Assembly (NCBI GenBank): GCA_016987375.1
Contig: PJRA01000509.1
Location: 1,043,564 to 1,107,563 of the forward strand
Reading direction: 5' to 3'
Length of the DNA stretch: 64,000 nt
Source of the DNA: Brachionus koreanus
Lineage: Eukaryota; Rotifera; Eurotatoria; Ploima; Brachionidae
Positions 36,725-48,673 of the stretch are shown one piece after another. Below the pieces are notes generated by a model that made no database searches, had not been told where the DNA came from, and saw nothing but the letters and a program-made list of their open reading frames with translations. The translations under genes and the position numbers were made by a program. Position 1 is the stretch's first letter, and the number at the start of each line of letters is the position of its first letter.

Positions 36725-39470
36725 TTAACTTTCAGTTTGCTTTGACTCAGGAGTTTCTGGATTTTCTAACTTTATGACTAAAGTACCTTGCGGTGTCATT
36801 AGCCTAATGCCACGTTCCAGTTTAGTCAAAGCTCCAAAAGCAGCTTGACCAAACTGCTGTGCATTAGACTGGTTTCCCTGTTCAGTGCAAGGTTTATTTG
36901 AATTAGACATTCCGTAGCGGAACTTTCCTCGTCTGTCCAAAATGGACAAGCTATTTGCTTCTGGATCAATAATAATTATTTCGCTGCTGGGCAAAACAGC
37001 AATAGAACAGCCAGGTTTAACATGCCGGCGAACCCTTCGGCCTAGTTTATTTCGGTCTACGGGAGCATTCGAATCTTCATCAATGGAAGACTGACTGCTT
37101 AATGAAGGATTCGTTTGCGGATCTGTTTGAGTTTCTTTGCTGTCTGTTTTAAGTGAATAATTCGATGGCGGTGGAGCAGTTTTTTTCTCAAATATTGACC
37201 TATTTGTTGTTGCTAGATCGTGAATCATTCGAATATCTGTCTGAGCTTCTGTTTCTTTAATCAAGTCAGCCATCAGATCACGAACATCTCTGTATGTTAT
37301 TTGGGTTGACTTATCTACTGATAACTCAGATTGAGACACCTCTTCATCGTCATGGTCATGACTAGTCTCATCCTCATCACACGAGGAAAATCTAGCCGAT
37401 ATTCCTCTAGCTATTTCTGATCTGTTACTTTCACTATAATCTAAATTATCGCTATCTTTCAAAGTTCCTAAATGAAGCGATCCGGGTAGAAAATTGATTT
37501 TTTTCAGAATATTGTCTGGTACTGGATCCAATTTAATCTCTTCAAATTCTTCAAATTTTTCACATAATTGTTTTTTTAAAAGCAAAAGCTCTATATCTTT
37601 GCCTTTAACAACCATGTCTGTTAGATTACAAGTTGATTTGAGCTGATCTAAATACGATTCTAGCTCATCTCTCTTGTTCAAGTACTGATTGGTTTCGCCA
37701 CCGTAGAGACTTTTCAATTCTTCTACAAGAGCTTTTTCTTTTTGCCTAATGGCTTCTATGAAATTTAAAGCACAACTGTGTATTTCATCTTGTGTATAGA
37801 GTATTCTGGTCTCACATTGTCTAAGCATATCCAAGCGATTTTTAATATCGCTTATTTTTTGACGGCACTTGCGTAAATTTTCCTCAATTGCGTCTTTATG
37901 GTGATCTATTCCGGATTTAAAATCTACTAAATCATGCTCAAGATGCTCGGTAAATGTGCACGGAACACATACACAAACTTCACATTGTTCACAATAGAAT
38001 CTCACTTGCTCATTTGGATGGTCCTTGCACATGATGTCCTTTTCGTTCTCGAGCTCGAATATTGAATGGTTTTGTGTGATTTTCATAGTTTGATGCTGTT
38101 GAGCGCAAGAATCGCACATCAATTTTTGACACTCAACACACTTGGATGTGGCATCTCGGTCCCGTTGATGGACTACTTTACAAATTTCACATTCGCGAAT
38201 TTTCGATGGCTTTTTGGACAAAAGGAGTTCGTTGAGGCTGCTTATTAGAAAATTATCGTTCAGTTTGCGGACGCCTCCTGTTGGAATAACTGTTTTTTTG
38301 CGGCATATTGGGCACGAAAATTCCCGATAATCCGTGTATTTGTAAGAGCGCTGGGCACTTACGTGTTGTTCAATGCACTCCTCACAAAATGTATGCAGCT
38401 AATTGAATGAAAAAAAATTTTTTAATAAATTTTTTTTTAATGTAAACAAAAATCAAAATTTTATTCATCTCTTTTTCATTTTATATATATATATATATAA
38501 TTTTATCTGAGTTTTCATTTTCCCAAAAAATTTAGTTTTAAAATAAGGTTAAATAATTTGAAAGAAAAAATTTTTTTAATTAAAAAAATTTAACAAAAAA
38601 GTTCTTTGAAAATAAAACTCCTTACCTTTGCCATGGCTGTGACTCAATGAACAGCACTGAACTTAATCACATAGAAGAAAAATTCAAATGATCTTTTAAA
38701 TTAGGATCATAAGCCTCAATATGTTAGGAATTTCTGGCTTTCGTATCTTTCTGATTTTTTTAAAATATATTCAATTTTTTTCTAAACGAGAAAATATGAT
38801 GATAAATATAAATGACTTATTCAACATACATAAAAAAATTTCAATATAATCGAAAGAATTTAGATATACAGATAAGGAAAGATGTGATTTTAATATTCCG
38901 AAACCTCGCTGATCCTTAATTTGAAGGAGCTATAATGTAATTTAAAATATTTGTAATTATTCTAAAAAATAAAAGAAAAAATTTATTTTAAGCTTTATTT
39001 TTTGGATTTTGAAAAATAGAGAGTAAAAATACCCAAATAATATGTTAAATTGTTAAATTTTCATTTTTTTCTAATTTTTAATTAAAAAAAAACTGACTTT
39101 ATATCGTCAATAAATTTTTTCAAAATTAAAATTTTTTTCTTTTAAATAAATAAAATTCGAACTATTTTTTAAATTGAAATACAATAGTTAATTTAAAAAA
39201 ATTTTCTATCTCTTAATGAACTCTATTCAAACAAAAACATGAAACTTGATTACTTTAATTTTGTCTTAATCTAACAAAATGTATTTGTTAAAAAATTTTA
39301 AATTGAATTTTTCTAAACCATCGAAATAAAATATCTTCCAATTATTAAATTTCAAAAATACTTACACATGATAGACATTTCGGATCTTTGTAATGTTCAA
39401 AACATATTTTGCATGTCAAAAATTCGTCGTTGATTTGTTCGGCTAGTTGAATTGCTTGAGTTTGTGCCAT
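36725..39470 (-). CDS. TRIM protein: RING, two B-boxes, coiled coil, remnant NHL end
   Basis: A probable E3 ubiquitin ligase. Exon 1 (39470-39366) and exon 2 (38398-36725) join in phase 0 to give 592 residues. The RING spans the 967-nt intron: CKICFEHYKDPKCLSC then LHTFCEEC and CPIC, residues 20-67. B-box 1 is at about 105-147 (CEIC ... CVECQKLMCDSC) and B-box 2 at about 159-191 (CKDH ... CEQC ... HLEHD). A coiled coil covers about 200-325, and an acidic Ser-rich linker follows. The C-terminus (about 485-555) has SIAVLPSSEIIIIDPEANS and LDRRGKFRYG, like one blade of an NHL propeller. Sequence order resembles the TRIM2/3/32 group, but the NHL domain is far too short for a six-blade propeller. 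An alternative first exon is possible at 38634-38626. Confidence 0.82.
38482..38499. repeat. TA dinucleotide microsatellite
   Basis: Nine TA units in the TRIM intron, just upstream of exon 2. Confidence 0.9.
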
Positions 39471-42400
39471 ATTCTTTCCCTTGAACCAAGTCAATTATAA
39501 ATACTCTATAATATTTGTCTAAACTAAAAGAATAAATTCTTTAGAACAATGAAAAAAATATCAGCTTATCGCAAATTAGTAGCAACACCTCAGAGCCTTA
39601 ACCTCAAAACAAAAATAAAGAATAATTAAGTCCATAATTTGAAAACTGATAGGTTAGCAAGCAAACTTTTCAGATATTTAAAATTATCTGTAAGATATTC
39701 TTATTTATCATAAATTATCTCTTTCTTAAGTTCCAGATTATAAGCGTGCTATTATTAAAAACCAAAATTCCTTATTCTTATAAAAACTACGTCAGTCTCT
39801 ATTAATCAATAACATAGACAGACTAAATAGAACAATCTATTTCTATCTTGTTTTCACTCTGCCAGTTGGAGCTTAATATTTTTTTATTAATAAAAACAAA
39901 TTTTATTTATTTACTGATCGGACTTAATCAAGAGCAACTTTAATTTAAAATTTAATCAAAATATTTAAATATTTATTAATGGTTTTAATGCTTGTCATTT
40001 AAATTTTATTCAATTAGAATCTTGAATAATTTAAATTTTTGAAAAAAAAAACCTAATTGATTTTAATTTCCTATTGAAAAGCTCTTTCAAATTAACTTAT
40101 TTTAATCACCACTTTATTCGTCTTTTTTAAATTGAATTACACATTCATTAAGATAAAATTTTTTTTTGCAATTTAAATTTTTTTTATAAATTTAAAGTGA
40201 ACCTTTTTTAAAACAAAATGTTTTATCTAACCATGAATCTGCATCAAAAAAGTTCAAAAGCTACAATTAACAGGAAAATTATAAAATAATTTTTTTAATT
40301 ATGAAATTCCAAAAAAATCAATTCATAAAATTGAATTATTTGGCAAAATTCTCGAATTTTCTGATTTTTTTTATCTTTTTTAAATTAAATTAGTTTCTCA
40401 ATACGAGATAAAACAAACATGGTATAGTCAAATCTAGAAGCGACCATAACCAAAATAACTTTTGAAATTGGATCTTTAAAATCTTTTGATTTTTAAAGCT
40501 AAAAAACAAGCAATAAAAATGTGCAACCAACTATTATAATAATCAATTTTTAAGAATCTGAAGAAAAGATAATCTGAAAAATGCTTAATAGCGAGAAAAA
40601 GACTTACGCAATGCATCCAATCTTGTGTTTCTTTCGCAATTATTATAACATAACCTAGCTATAAATTTGGCTTGTATCACATATTCTCTCAATTATCCTA
40701 AACTTTTATTTAAAATTATTTATTTTAATCAATTAATGCAATCGTTTTGGCATAAGATATATTATTCAAGCCAAAATTAACCAAGTCATTCAAAAAAAGG
40801 TTCCACTAGCTGGTACTCTTTTGATTTTAGCGATTCTTAAAGTTTGATATATTTTTTTATTTGATCAATTACGCAATATGGCAGCAGTATTTATAGACAT
40901 TAGATTAAGAAATTTTTTTGATGTGTTTTCTTTAAGGTAAAACCTACATGAATCAAATGTGCTGAAGACGCATTTAATGGAATTTGGTATGAGTATCAAG
41001 CAGATTAGAACAAACATCTAGTCAAGTCTTGATAATAAAATGGCTTATTATCTTTATATTTACATATTAATTTGTTATTTCATATACGTCAATTGGTTAA
41101 TCGTGAATCATAGCAGCCAAACTAGGGCTTAAATTTCCTTATCAGGTAGATGACTCTTTATTCAATTAAAACTTTGATTCTATGAATATAAAGTGCATCT
41201 TAATTTGTTATAAGTTTCTTTTGAAGTTGATTGTTTATTGATTTTATTATTAGTTTGTATTATGGATCTTTTTGATAACAATAATAGTTAGAGTTTATTG
41301 ATGTTTTAACAACTTGAATATGTGAAATTCAGGTTTAAAATCTTTTAAGTCAAAATTAATTAAAAAAATTTATTGAAGTCTATTTTTCTTTTATTTAAAA
41401 AACCACTTAAAGTTTGGCATATTAGAAGTTTAGATAAATTTTATTAAAGCAATATTTTATTAAAAGTTTAAATTTAAATATTTGAATATTATGTAAGGAC
41501 CAAAATTTAAATCAATTTCGAACACTACAGAATTTGCGTCTGCAGTTTAAAATTACAAAATTTAGATTTTCATTTAACTATTTAAAAAGGTTTTATTTTA
41601 AATCAATTTAAAACGTCCGATTTTTATAGTGTTAAATCTCCATAAGAAAATTTGTACTTTTTTATGGAATCAGCAAAGGTGATGAAAATTTGGCAATGCA
41701 TCAAATCTTGTGTTTCATTATTTTTAAAGCAATGGCTTCTTTCTCCAAAAATTTTTAAAAGATTAAAACCTAGAAAATTGAATCTTGAAAATCATTGAAT
41801 TTTGAAAATTAAATCAGAAGTTCCAAGTGCTCCTTATGAGACTCATTTGCTTTAAAAAGAGTCTGGAGCAAACATACAAACCTAATAGCTTGTCCAGAGA
41901 GAAGCAGATTAATGAAAAGCATAAGTAGTAGTTTGATTTTTTTTTAAATAAAGATTTAAAATAAATTTTACATAATGGTCACAAAAAATTGAAGACTGAT
42001 CACATAATTTATTAATTCAATTGACGTCTTTAAGGCGATTTAAAATAAAAATAAGAGAATAAAAGAAACAAATATGTTTGAGCATTTATAATAATTTCAA
42101 TGTTAATGCATTATGATTTTCTTTAATTTGGTTAATTATTATTCTATTGATATATAATATGTAACCATCTAGTTAAATAACAGGCGAAAAAATACTTATG
42201 TTTTTTGATTTTAGATTTCTGATTGAAAAAAAATGATTATATTTATTTAACTGAACTCAATAGAAGACAAAAGATGTAACATCTAGAGCCAAAAAAACCC
42301 TCTATCTTTTAAGTGTTAAAGCATATTTAACGAAGATTAAAAAAAATCTTAGCTTCGAAATTTGGTTGCTTTAATATTTTGAATAAAAATAAATGACTTT

Positions 42401-43015
42401 AAAAAAAATGGGTCTAGTTGAAAAAAAAAAACATAAAAATTTAAAAAAATGGCATTTGAATTGATGTGATCTTTTTTTTTTTATTCTAAACTTAATGTTT
42501 ACAACAAAAAAAAGAAAAATAAAAATTTTTTATCTTTCTACATCTTAATTTTGATCACCAAATATGTGGCCAGAGTTCAGATTAGGTGCAATTGTTCAGA
42601 TATCTCACTAAACCTAAAATTAAACTTTAAGATTCATTTTTTTTTCAATGACAACAATTGTATTTTAATCATTTCTAAACCTGGAAATTAATGTTTGATT
42701 TAATACTTTATGATGGATTTTTTTTTGATCATTATTATTTATTTCAAATCTAAGCCAAATTTGACAACTAAATTATCTATTAAAAAAATGAAAAATATTC
42801 TAGGTATCCGACTAAAATTAAATATCATAAAAGATCGTTTTCAGAATCTAAACTTAAACTAACCCAATTTTTGTTGAAAATCCTGTAAAAAATTCCAGCC
42901 AGGGCAAAAAAATTTATAAAGCTATCGCTTTTGCTAAAAATAATTCCCATCAGATATGTCAAATATTTACATTATTGTATAAAATGAGAATGATTGCAAC
43001 TTTAACTTATATAAA
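39471..43015. other. Gene-poor interval between two divergent genes
   Basis: No coding region is recognised on either strand in 3.5 kb. A roughly 24-nt string (GCAATGCATC, then TCTTGTGTTTC) occurs near 40609 and again near 41693. The promoters of TRIM (leftward) and of the coiled-coil gene (rightward) must lie here, but I cannot point to elements. Confidence 0.5.
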
Positions 43016-43624
43016 ATGAGCAAAATAGTACAAAGATTGAAGCATATGGGATCTGTAGAAGGTCCGAAATTCGGCCGAAGTCGATCTGAAGAAAGAGAAA
43101 ACGATTTAACCCAAGACGAAAGTCATCTTAACAAATTAATGAAATTGATTGAAAAAGAATCAAATACTCTTGAGGATTTAAACGAAAAATTGACTTCGGA
43201 ACGAAGTGAATCTAATAGGGCTCGTTTGCATAGACTAATAAATATGCATAATCAGTCTTTTTCAAATTTAAGTCAATCATATAGAGCACATGCAGATATT
43301 TTGAGTAAACGATATAATTTAATGAAAAGATCGAGAGGAAAGAAATCATCTCAAAGGAGTTCGTCCAGTAGCAGTTCAAGTTCAAGCTCGAGCTCAAGCA
43401 GCGAATCTGAAAAAGAAGAACATCGAGGATTTTTGCGAAAATTTCACTTGGGACATGAAAAAGGTGAAAGGCATAAATCAGAAAAGTCTAGAGAAACTAG
43501 AGAGAAGCCAAGTGAGCAAGAAAAACCTCCAAAAGAAGAAAAGAAAGCTACAGCTGTTGAAATAGCTAAAAAAATGTTGCCAAATAAAGTGAACATGGGG
43601 TTCTATTTGAATATCAGACATTAA
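43016..43624 (+). CDS. Ser/Lys-rich coiled-coil protein, unknown function
   Basis: A single-exon frame of 202 residues that I do not recognise. Residues about 25-108 are charged and helical with heptad-like spacing (KLMKLIEKESNTLEDLNEKL), likely a coiled coil. A 15-Ser tract follows at about 116-130, encoded by mixed AGT/TCA/AGC codons, and then a Lys/Glu-rich tail (KSEKSRETREKPSEQEKPPK). No signal peptide or membrane segment is seen. The mixed Ser codons argue against a raw trinucleotide slippage artefact and for selected coding sequence. A GT after KMLPNK (GTGAACATG) could be a donor, so a further 3' exon is possible. Confidence 0.6.
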   Translation: MSKIVQRLKHMGSVEGPKFGRSRSEERENDLTQDESHLNKLMKLIEKESNTLEDLNEKLTSERSESNRARLHRLINMHNQSFSNLSQSYRAHADILSKRYNLMKRSRGKKSSQRSSSSSSSSSSSSSSSESEKEEHRGFLRKFHLGHEKGERHKSEKSRETREKPSEQEKPPKEEKKATAVEIAKKMLPNKVNMGFYLNIRH

Positions 43625-45886
43625 AAATATTAATTTGAATTTATTCATTTGAGATTTTTTTTGATTATTGACCGTACAATCTTTAAATTGTACAGAATAA
43701 TAATAGTTTTACCATTTTTTTAATAAGAATTAAAATAAAATTAAATCATTTAAAATTTATTTAATGAATTGTATGATTAAAAAATTAAATGATATTTAAT
43801 GATAATTATCCATTTTTTTAAAGAATTGCTTTAAATTAATCAAATCTTTTTGTAAAAAAAAACTTTAAAAAGTAATTTTTTTTAATCTGACTTAAGATTC
43901 TGTTGGACTATACTTTTAGTTTTAAACGTAAAGAATAACTTGTCTGACTTCAGAAAAAGGAGATTTATTGACGCCTATTGCTTCGCTTTATAAAATTCAT
44001 TGATAATTGGTTTTTATTATTTTATTTATTTATTTGTTCTTCTGTTTCGAGCTAATGCTCCTTTAAGTTGAAAAATTCAGATTTAAATAGGGTAAAATTA
44101 AAATTATTTAAAGGATACATATTTTTAATTATTCCATGGCCCAGGAAATAAAGAAGAAATATCAAAGGAGAAATAACACAGTTAAGTTCAGTATTCGAGA
44201 TATCTTGATTCGAAACCGGCTTTCTTCAAATAGTTTGTCAACTAATGGAACAGAATTATTAAGTCCAGTCTTAACATATCTCTAACTCATTTCAAAAAGT
44301 CGATTCCAGACTGTTAGTAATTTAAGTTTATTTAAGGCCTCATAATGTAAAAATGTTGGAATGAAAATATCAAATTTTAGTTTCAGAATAGACCTAACGG
44401 CAAAAAAATTGAATAACCTGTATTCTTTTAACATTAGTTTCTGATAATGAGTAAAAAAAAGCATATGAATAGTCTTTAATAGATGCAATCAAAGATTTTT
44501 AAAGGTTCCCTAATGTGCTAAAACTTAGACTCAATTTTTTTTAAACAAAATTTTTATTAAGTTTTACTTTGAGTTATTTTATCGAGTGTTTAAATTTCTT
44601 TTTATGCTAATAGATCTGAAGTTCGGTCCTTGTGTTGGATAAGATTTCTTAAGGAACAAAGTAATATTTGCAGCTTTCGGAGTTTTACGAATTTCTCCTT
44701 TTTCAAGTACTTATTATAAAATAGAAAATTAATAAATACCTTAAAGAAGTTGTTAAATGACTTCTTAAATTCAAAATGAAAGTGTCTGTTTCATGTTCAT
44801 GTACTAATGGAAAAAGTAAATCAGAGGAACAAACAATTAAAAGCAATCAAATAATTTTAAAAAAATTGTAAACAAAAGTTAAAAATTAAAAGCAGAGAAA
44901 AGGAGTTCAAATGAATTATTCATTTGATGACGAAATTGAATTCGAAATAAATAAATGGAGAGTACTAACTAATATTAAAAAATAAACAAATAACAAATAT
45001 GTTGGAGAATTTTAAAACATATGATAATTCGCAAGGCACTAGAACGCATCCATTAAAAATTTTTGGTTTTCAATTATGAGAAAGAAAAATCAAAATTTTA
45101 TAATAAAAGTTAAAAAAATATAATTTTATTTAAAAAAAACATAATTAACAAAATCTGATCAAATTCTTATATTTCTTCATGGTTAACTCTGATAATGATG
45201 GTACATTCAGTATTGCACTGACACTTTTAGAGCAAGTTTACACTATTCACGCTTAATTTTGTTATTGATTTATTTAGCAAAATAAAACAATGGAAAAGTA
45301 TGGAAAATGTATGATTTTTTTTAGAAGAAAATTGGATTGGTTATTTTGTTATTTTTGTTAAACTTAGGTATGCAATCGAATTATGGATTTTTTTGTAACA
45401 AACAATTTTGCTGAAGCTTTTATTCAATTACAAACAGATATTCAATATAATAGAAAACCAAAGTATATTTTGATTAATGAGAGAATCAGAGAAATACAAT
45501 AAATCTACTCCAAAGATAATTTTGCAAATTACAGCGAAAATCTCTATCAATATTAGGTTTTTAGAGCAATGCTAGTTACATAAAACTTGCTATAAATTGA
45601 TTTATAACGTGCGCATTGCTCAAATAAATCGCCTATATTGTTTAGTTAGTAAAGAATTGAACACTAAATTATATTTGAAAATTTTAGACTCAGACTAAAG
45701 TTTTTACAACATATAATTCAGTCTCTTATATTTGTTTTGTAATTTTTGTACTAAGTTTTCACATTTTCAAGAGACTTAAGTCAGATTTTGACCACAACTC
45801 ATTTATTATTACAAAGGATAAAAATATTTAGACCCAAGTTTTCTTTTTATGAAATTAAAATAAAATTTAACTTAAATGATTAATTT
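43625..45886. other. Intergenic region with scattered tiny ORFs
   Basis: No gene can be supported. A 49-codon frame at 44136-44285 is listed separately. Other short ATG frames near 44776, 44911 and 45000 do not join in phase to anything recognisable. Confidence 0.45.
44136..44285 (+). CDS. Candidate 49-aa small ORF with an FSIRDIL motif
   Basis: ATG 44136 opens 49 codons with a basic start (AQEIKKKYQRRNN) and KFSIRDILIRNRL. FSIRDIL resembles eh1-type repression motifs found near the N-terminus of some homeobox proteins such as BarH. No homeodomain is visible downstream, so this may be a stray exon, a relic or chance. Confidence 0.2.
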   Translation: MAQEIKKKYQRRNNTVKFSIRDILIRNRLSSNSLSTNGTELLSPVLTYL

Positions 45887-48673
45887 TTAAAAAAATTTAA
45901 TTAGAAATATTTTTGTAATTAAAAAATAAGAGACAACTGGCTTAATTGCCTTGCTTGAACGAATTGTTTCAATTACAGAATTTTCATCTTCTTCAATTAA
46001 AGGCTCATTCAACTCAAAGATAGCTTCTGAGATTGTAGAATCATTTTGAATCGAAAGATCAAAAAGTTTAGTACTAGCTCTTATCATTTGAGTAAAACTT
46101 TCATTCAACTGAACACAATCATACATGCACGCATTCTGAAGAACATCCTGAGGCATATTCTCATCATCTACTTCAATCTTAATCCCAGAGCATAGACTAC
46201 TGCATCTTTTTTGATCAGAACTTCGTTTTTTGCGCAAAGAAAAATTTTCATTGTCTACTGTAGTTTGACAGCCTTCGTACAAATAGCCCAAGCTTTCAGT
46301 ATAAGTCTCGTGTTTAGCTCTTAGCAAAATTGAAAAGAAAGAATTCCATCTAGATATCAAAATGTGTGTTTTAGTTTGTTCAATGAACAAAATACGATAG
46401 GGAATTATTCCTCTAGTAGTAACAACCATTTCTACTGATTTGTTATTTTGAATATCATCTGTATATTCATTTATGTAATCAAGCCCATTGTCAAAAGTGG
46501 TCGGAAAGCTTGTGTGATTGGCTTCGAAAGTAACATTGGTGCCATTTTGTAGTGTGTACACAAATTTAATTTTGGTCAAAACAGTGGCAATTTGATCAGC
46601 TCTACCAATGTGTTTGTCAGTACAATAAAGAACAAAGCTACCATGTTGAAAGCAAATGGCGTCCGAACCAATTGAGCAGAGTTCATAATTGTTTTTGTAT
46701 GAGAATACATGAGGATCTCCAGTTATCCATGTTGTGTGTCTGATAAAATCTTCACCTTTTGGACATTTGAATTTTGAGTTTGATGAACAATCATCAATTG
46801 AAAGCGATGGATCGCATTTTGGTGACAAATTGCCATTCAGAGATATATTCTCTTTCTTGGTCATTAAAAGCATTTCACAGCTTGGTCTTTTTCTAGAATA
46901 AATTACTGTTCTATCTGATTTTAGTTGTTTGAGCATGCACTTGGGCATGATGTTTATATCATCAATAGACAATGTTATACCAGCGAATCCAAATGAGTAC
47001 GAAAATTGGGAACATAAAGATTTTGATGAAAAACTCTTAATTTGATTATTTAGTAAGTTGATTGAAATTTGTGTCACAAATATATTTGCTTCGCTGATTT
47101 TTCTTTCAAAAGCATAGTTTGGCAATCTGCTTATTTTATTATTGCTCAAGTCTAGATATCTAAGAACTGTAAGTTCGCTAAAATCGGCAATTGCTTTCAA
47201 ACGATTTCTGCCCAAGTATAAATACCGTAGATTTGTGTTATTTTTGAAGGCATTTACGTTTATTCTAGTTAAGAGATTATTATTTAAATAAAGTGTGCGT
47301 AAATTAGATAAACTTGAAAAGGAATTTTTTCTTATTTTTTCAATTCTATTTGATTGAAGATAAAGCTTTTTAAGACTTTTTAAATTTTCTATTTTGATGT
47401 CGTCAATCATGTTGTTTCCAAGTCTTAAATATTCAAGATTAGTTAAAGAAGCCAAGTTTTGATCTGAAAAATATTTAATCAAATTGTTATTAAAATGAAG
47501 AGATTTTAAATTTTTAAGAATATTGAAATTCGAATAGTCTCCTATTCTATTTGAAGAAATATCTAAATAATTCACGTTTAAAATTGCATTTAAAGTTTTT
47601 CTGCTCAAACTAGTTAAATTATTTGATCTAAGATTAAGATTACTAATAAAAGGAAGATAAGAAAAGTCTATATCTTGAATGTAATTATAAGATAAAGATA
47701 GATATTTCACATTTATTAAATTGCCTATTTTTTGTTGATCAATTGATCCATTTAAATGAACATTTGATAAATACAGGTGAGTAAGATTTTCTAGGCAAAA
47801 TAATTTATTTGAACCCAAATTGTTGTTCGAAAGTTGAAGTTTTCTTAAATTATTTAGCCCACAAAATGTCCTTGATGGAATTTCGGATAAATTATTTGAG
47901 CTTAAATAAAGACCGTACAATCTATGATGCATAATTGAGGGTTCTATCTGGGCTACTAAGTTTGATACCAAGTGTAATTCTCTCAAATCTGTCAAGTATT
48001 CCAACATTTTACCATTTAATTTAGTGATTCTATTTCTATTTAAATAAAGATTAGTTAATGATTTTGACTCAATTTGAACATTTTCCAGAAAATTGTTACT
48101 AATATCTAATCTATACAGATTTGGAAACGATTGTGTAAAATTGAATTCAAAATTTGAAAAATTGTTATATTGAATGTTCAACTCATTTAAGTTGGAGAAA
48201 TCACTAAAATCTTTCATTGTTTGAAAGACAGTAGCATCATTGATGCTAGATCGTCTGATTGTTAGTCTCTTTACCATTTTAGATATATGAACTTGCTGTG
48301 CTGTCAGTATAATACTCAAGTTTGAAATCGAATCCAAATAAAGATAGTCTAATTTTTGAACATTTTCAAAGGCATTTGAATCAACAGCTTTTAAATTATT
48401 TCCATAAATATATAAATAATTAATGAATAAAAAATCAAAAGCTTTGCTTGGAAGATACTTTAAATTTCTAAAGCTTAGCGTATAAATCTTATTGCTTGGA
48501 ATCGGATAAGTTATATTTGGAAATTCGGCACTATTACAATAAATTCTGCATCCACTTATGGAATACGATGAAGAGCATGATGGAAAAGGACATCTTGGAT
48601 CAGAATATGATAATATAATATAAATACTTATTTGTAAATAAAAGAAATAAAATTTCATTTTTAATGCTAACAT
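45887..48673 (-). CDS. LRR-RGM fusion: leucine-rich-repeat ectodomain joined to a repulsive-guidance-molecule core
   Basis: An intronless gene of 928 residues from ATG 48673 (an in-frame ATG at 48658 is the alternative start). A hydrophobic leader (FYFFYLQISIYIILSYS) is followed by a Cys-rich cap (CPFPSC ... CRIYC) and roughly 18-20 LRRs over residues 60-555 (repeats such as LRTLYLNNNLLTRI and LKKLYLQSNRIEKI). After a Cys-containing linker the RGM part starts at WITGDPHVFSY (GDPH at 652-655, the self-cleaving Asp-Pro site of RGMs). It continues with LTKIKFVYTL, FPTTFDNG, GYLYEGC, a furin-type RKKR (814-817) and NACMYDC, matching the order of blocks in vertebrate RGMs. The last 17 residues are hydrophobic, as in a GPI signal. 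RGMs are neogenin ligands and BMP co-receptors. The usual RGM N-terminal BMP-binding domain is absent and LRRs take its place. A plain von Willebrand D fragment is the alternative for the GDPH part. Confidence 0.75.
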   Translation of the reverse strand: MLALKMKFYFFYLQISIYIILSYSDPRCPFPSCSSSYSISGCRIYCNSAEFPNITYPIPSNKIYTLSFRNLKYLPSKAFDFLFINYLYIYGNNLKAVDSNAFENVQKLDYLYLDSISNLSIILTAQQVHISKMVKRLTIRRSSINDATVFQTMKDFSDFSNLNELNIQYNNFSNFEFNFTQSFPNLYRLDISNNFLENVQIESKSLTNLYLNRNRITKLNGKMLEYLTDLRELHLVSNLVAQIEPSIMHHRLYGLYLSSNNLSEIPSRTFCGLNNLRKLQLSNNNLGSNKLFCLENLTHLYLSNVHLNGSIDQQKIGNLINVKYLSLSYNYIQDIDFSYLPFISNLNLRSNNLTSLSRKTLNAILNVNYLDISSNRIGDYSNFNILKNLKSLHFNNNLIKYFSDQNLASLTNLEYLRLGNNMIDDIKIENLKSLKKLYLQSNRIEKIRKNSFSSLSNLRTLYLNNNLLTRINVNAFKNNTNLRYLYLGRNRLKAIADFSELTVLRYLDLSNNKISRLPNYAFERKISEANIFVTQISINLLNNQIKSFSSKSLCSQFSYSFGFAGITLSIDDINIMPKCMLKQLKSDRTVIYSRKRPSCEMLLMTKKENISLNGNLSPKCDPSLSIDDCSSNSKFKCPKGEDFIRHTTWITGDPHVFSYKNNYELCSIGSDAICFQHGSFVLYCTDKHIGRADQIATVLTKIKFVYTLQNGTNVTFEANHTSFPTTFDNGLDYINEYTDDIQNNKSVEMVVTTRGIIPYRILFIEQTKTHILISRWNSFFSILLRAKHETYTESLGYLYEGCQTTVDNENFSLRKKRSSDQKRCSSLCSGIKIEVDDENMPQDVLQNACMYDCVQLNESFTQMIRASTKLFDLSIQNDSTISEAIFELNEPLIEEDENSVIETIRSSKAIKPVVSYFLITKIFLIKFF

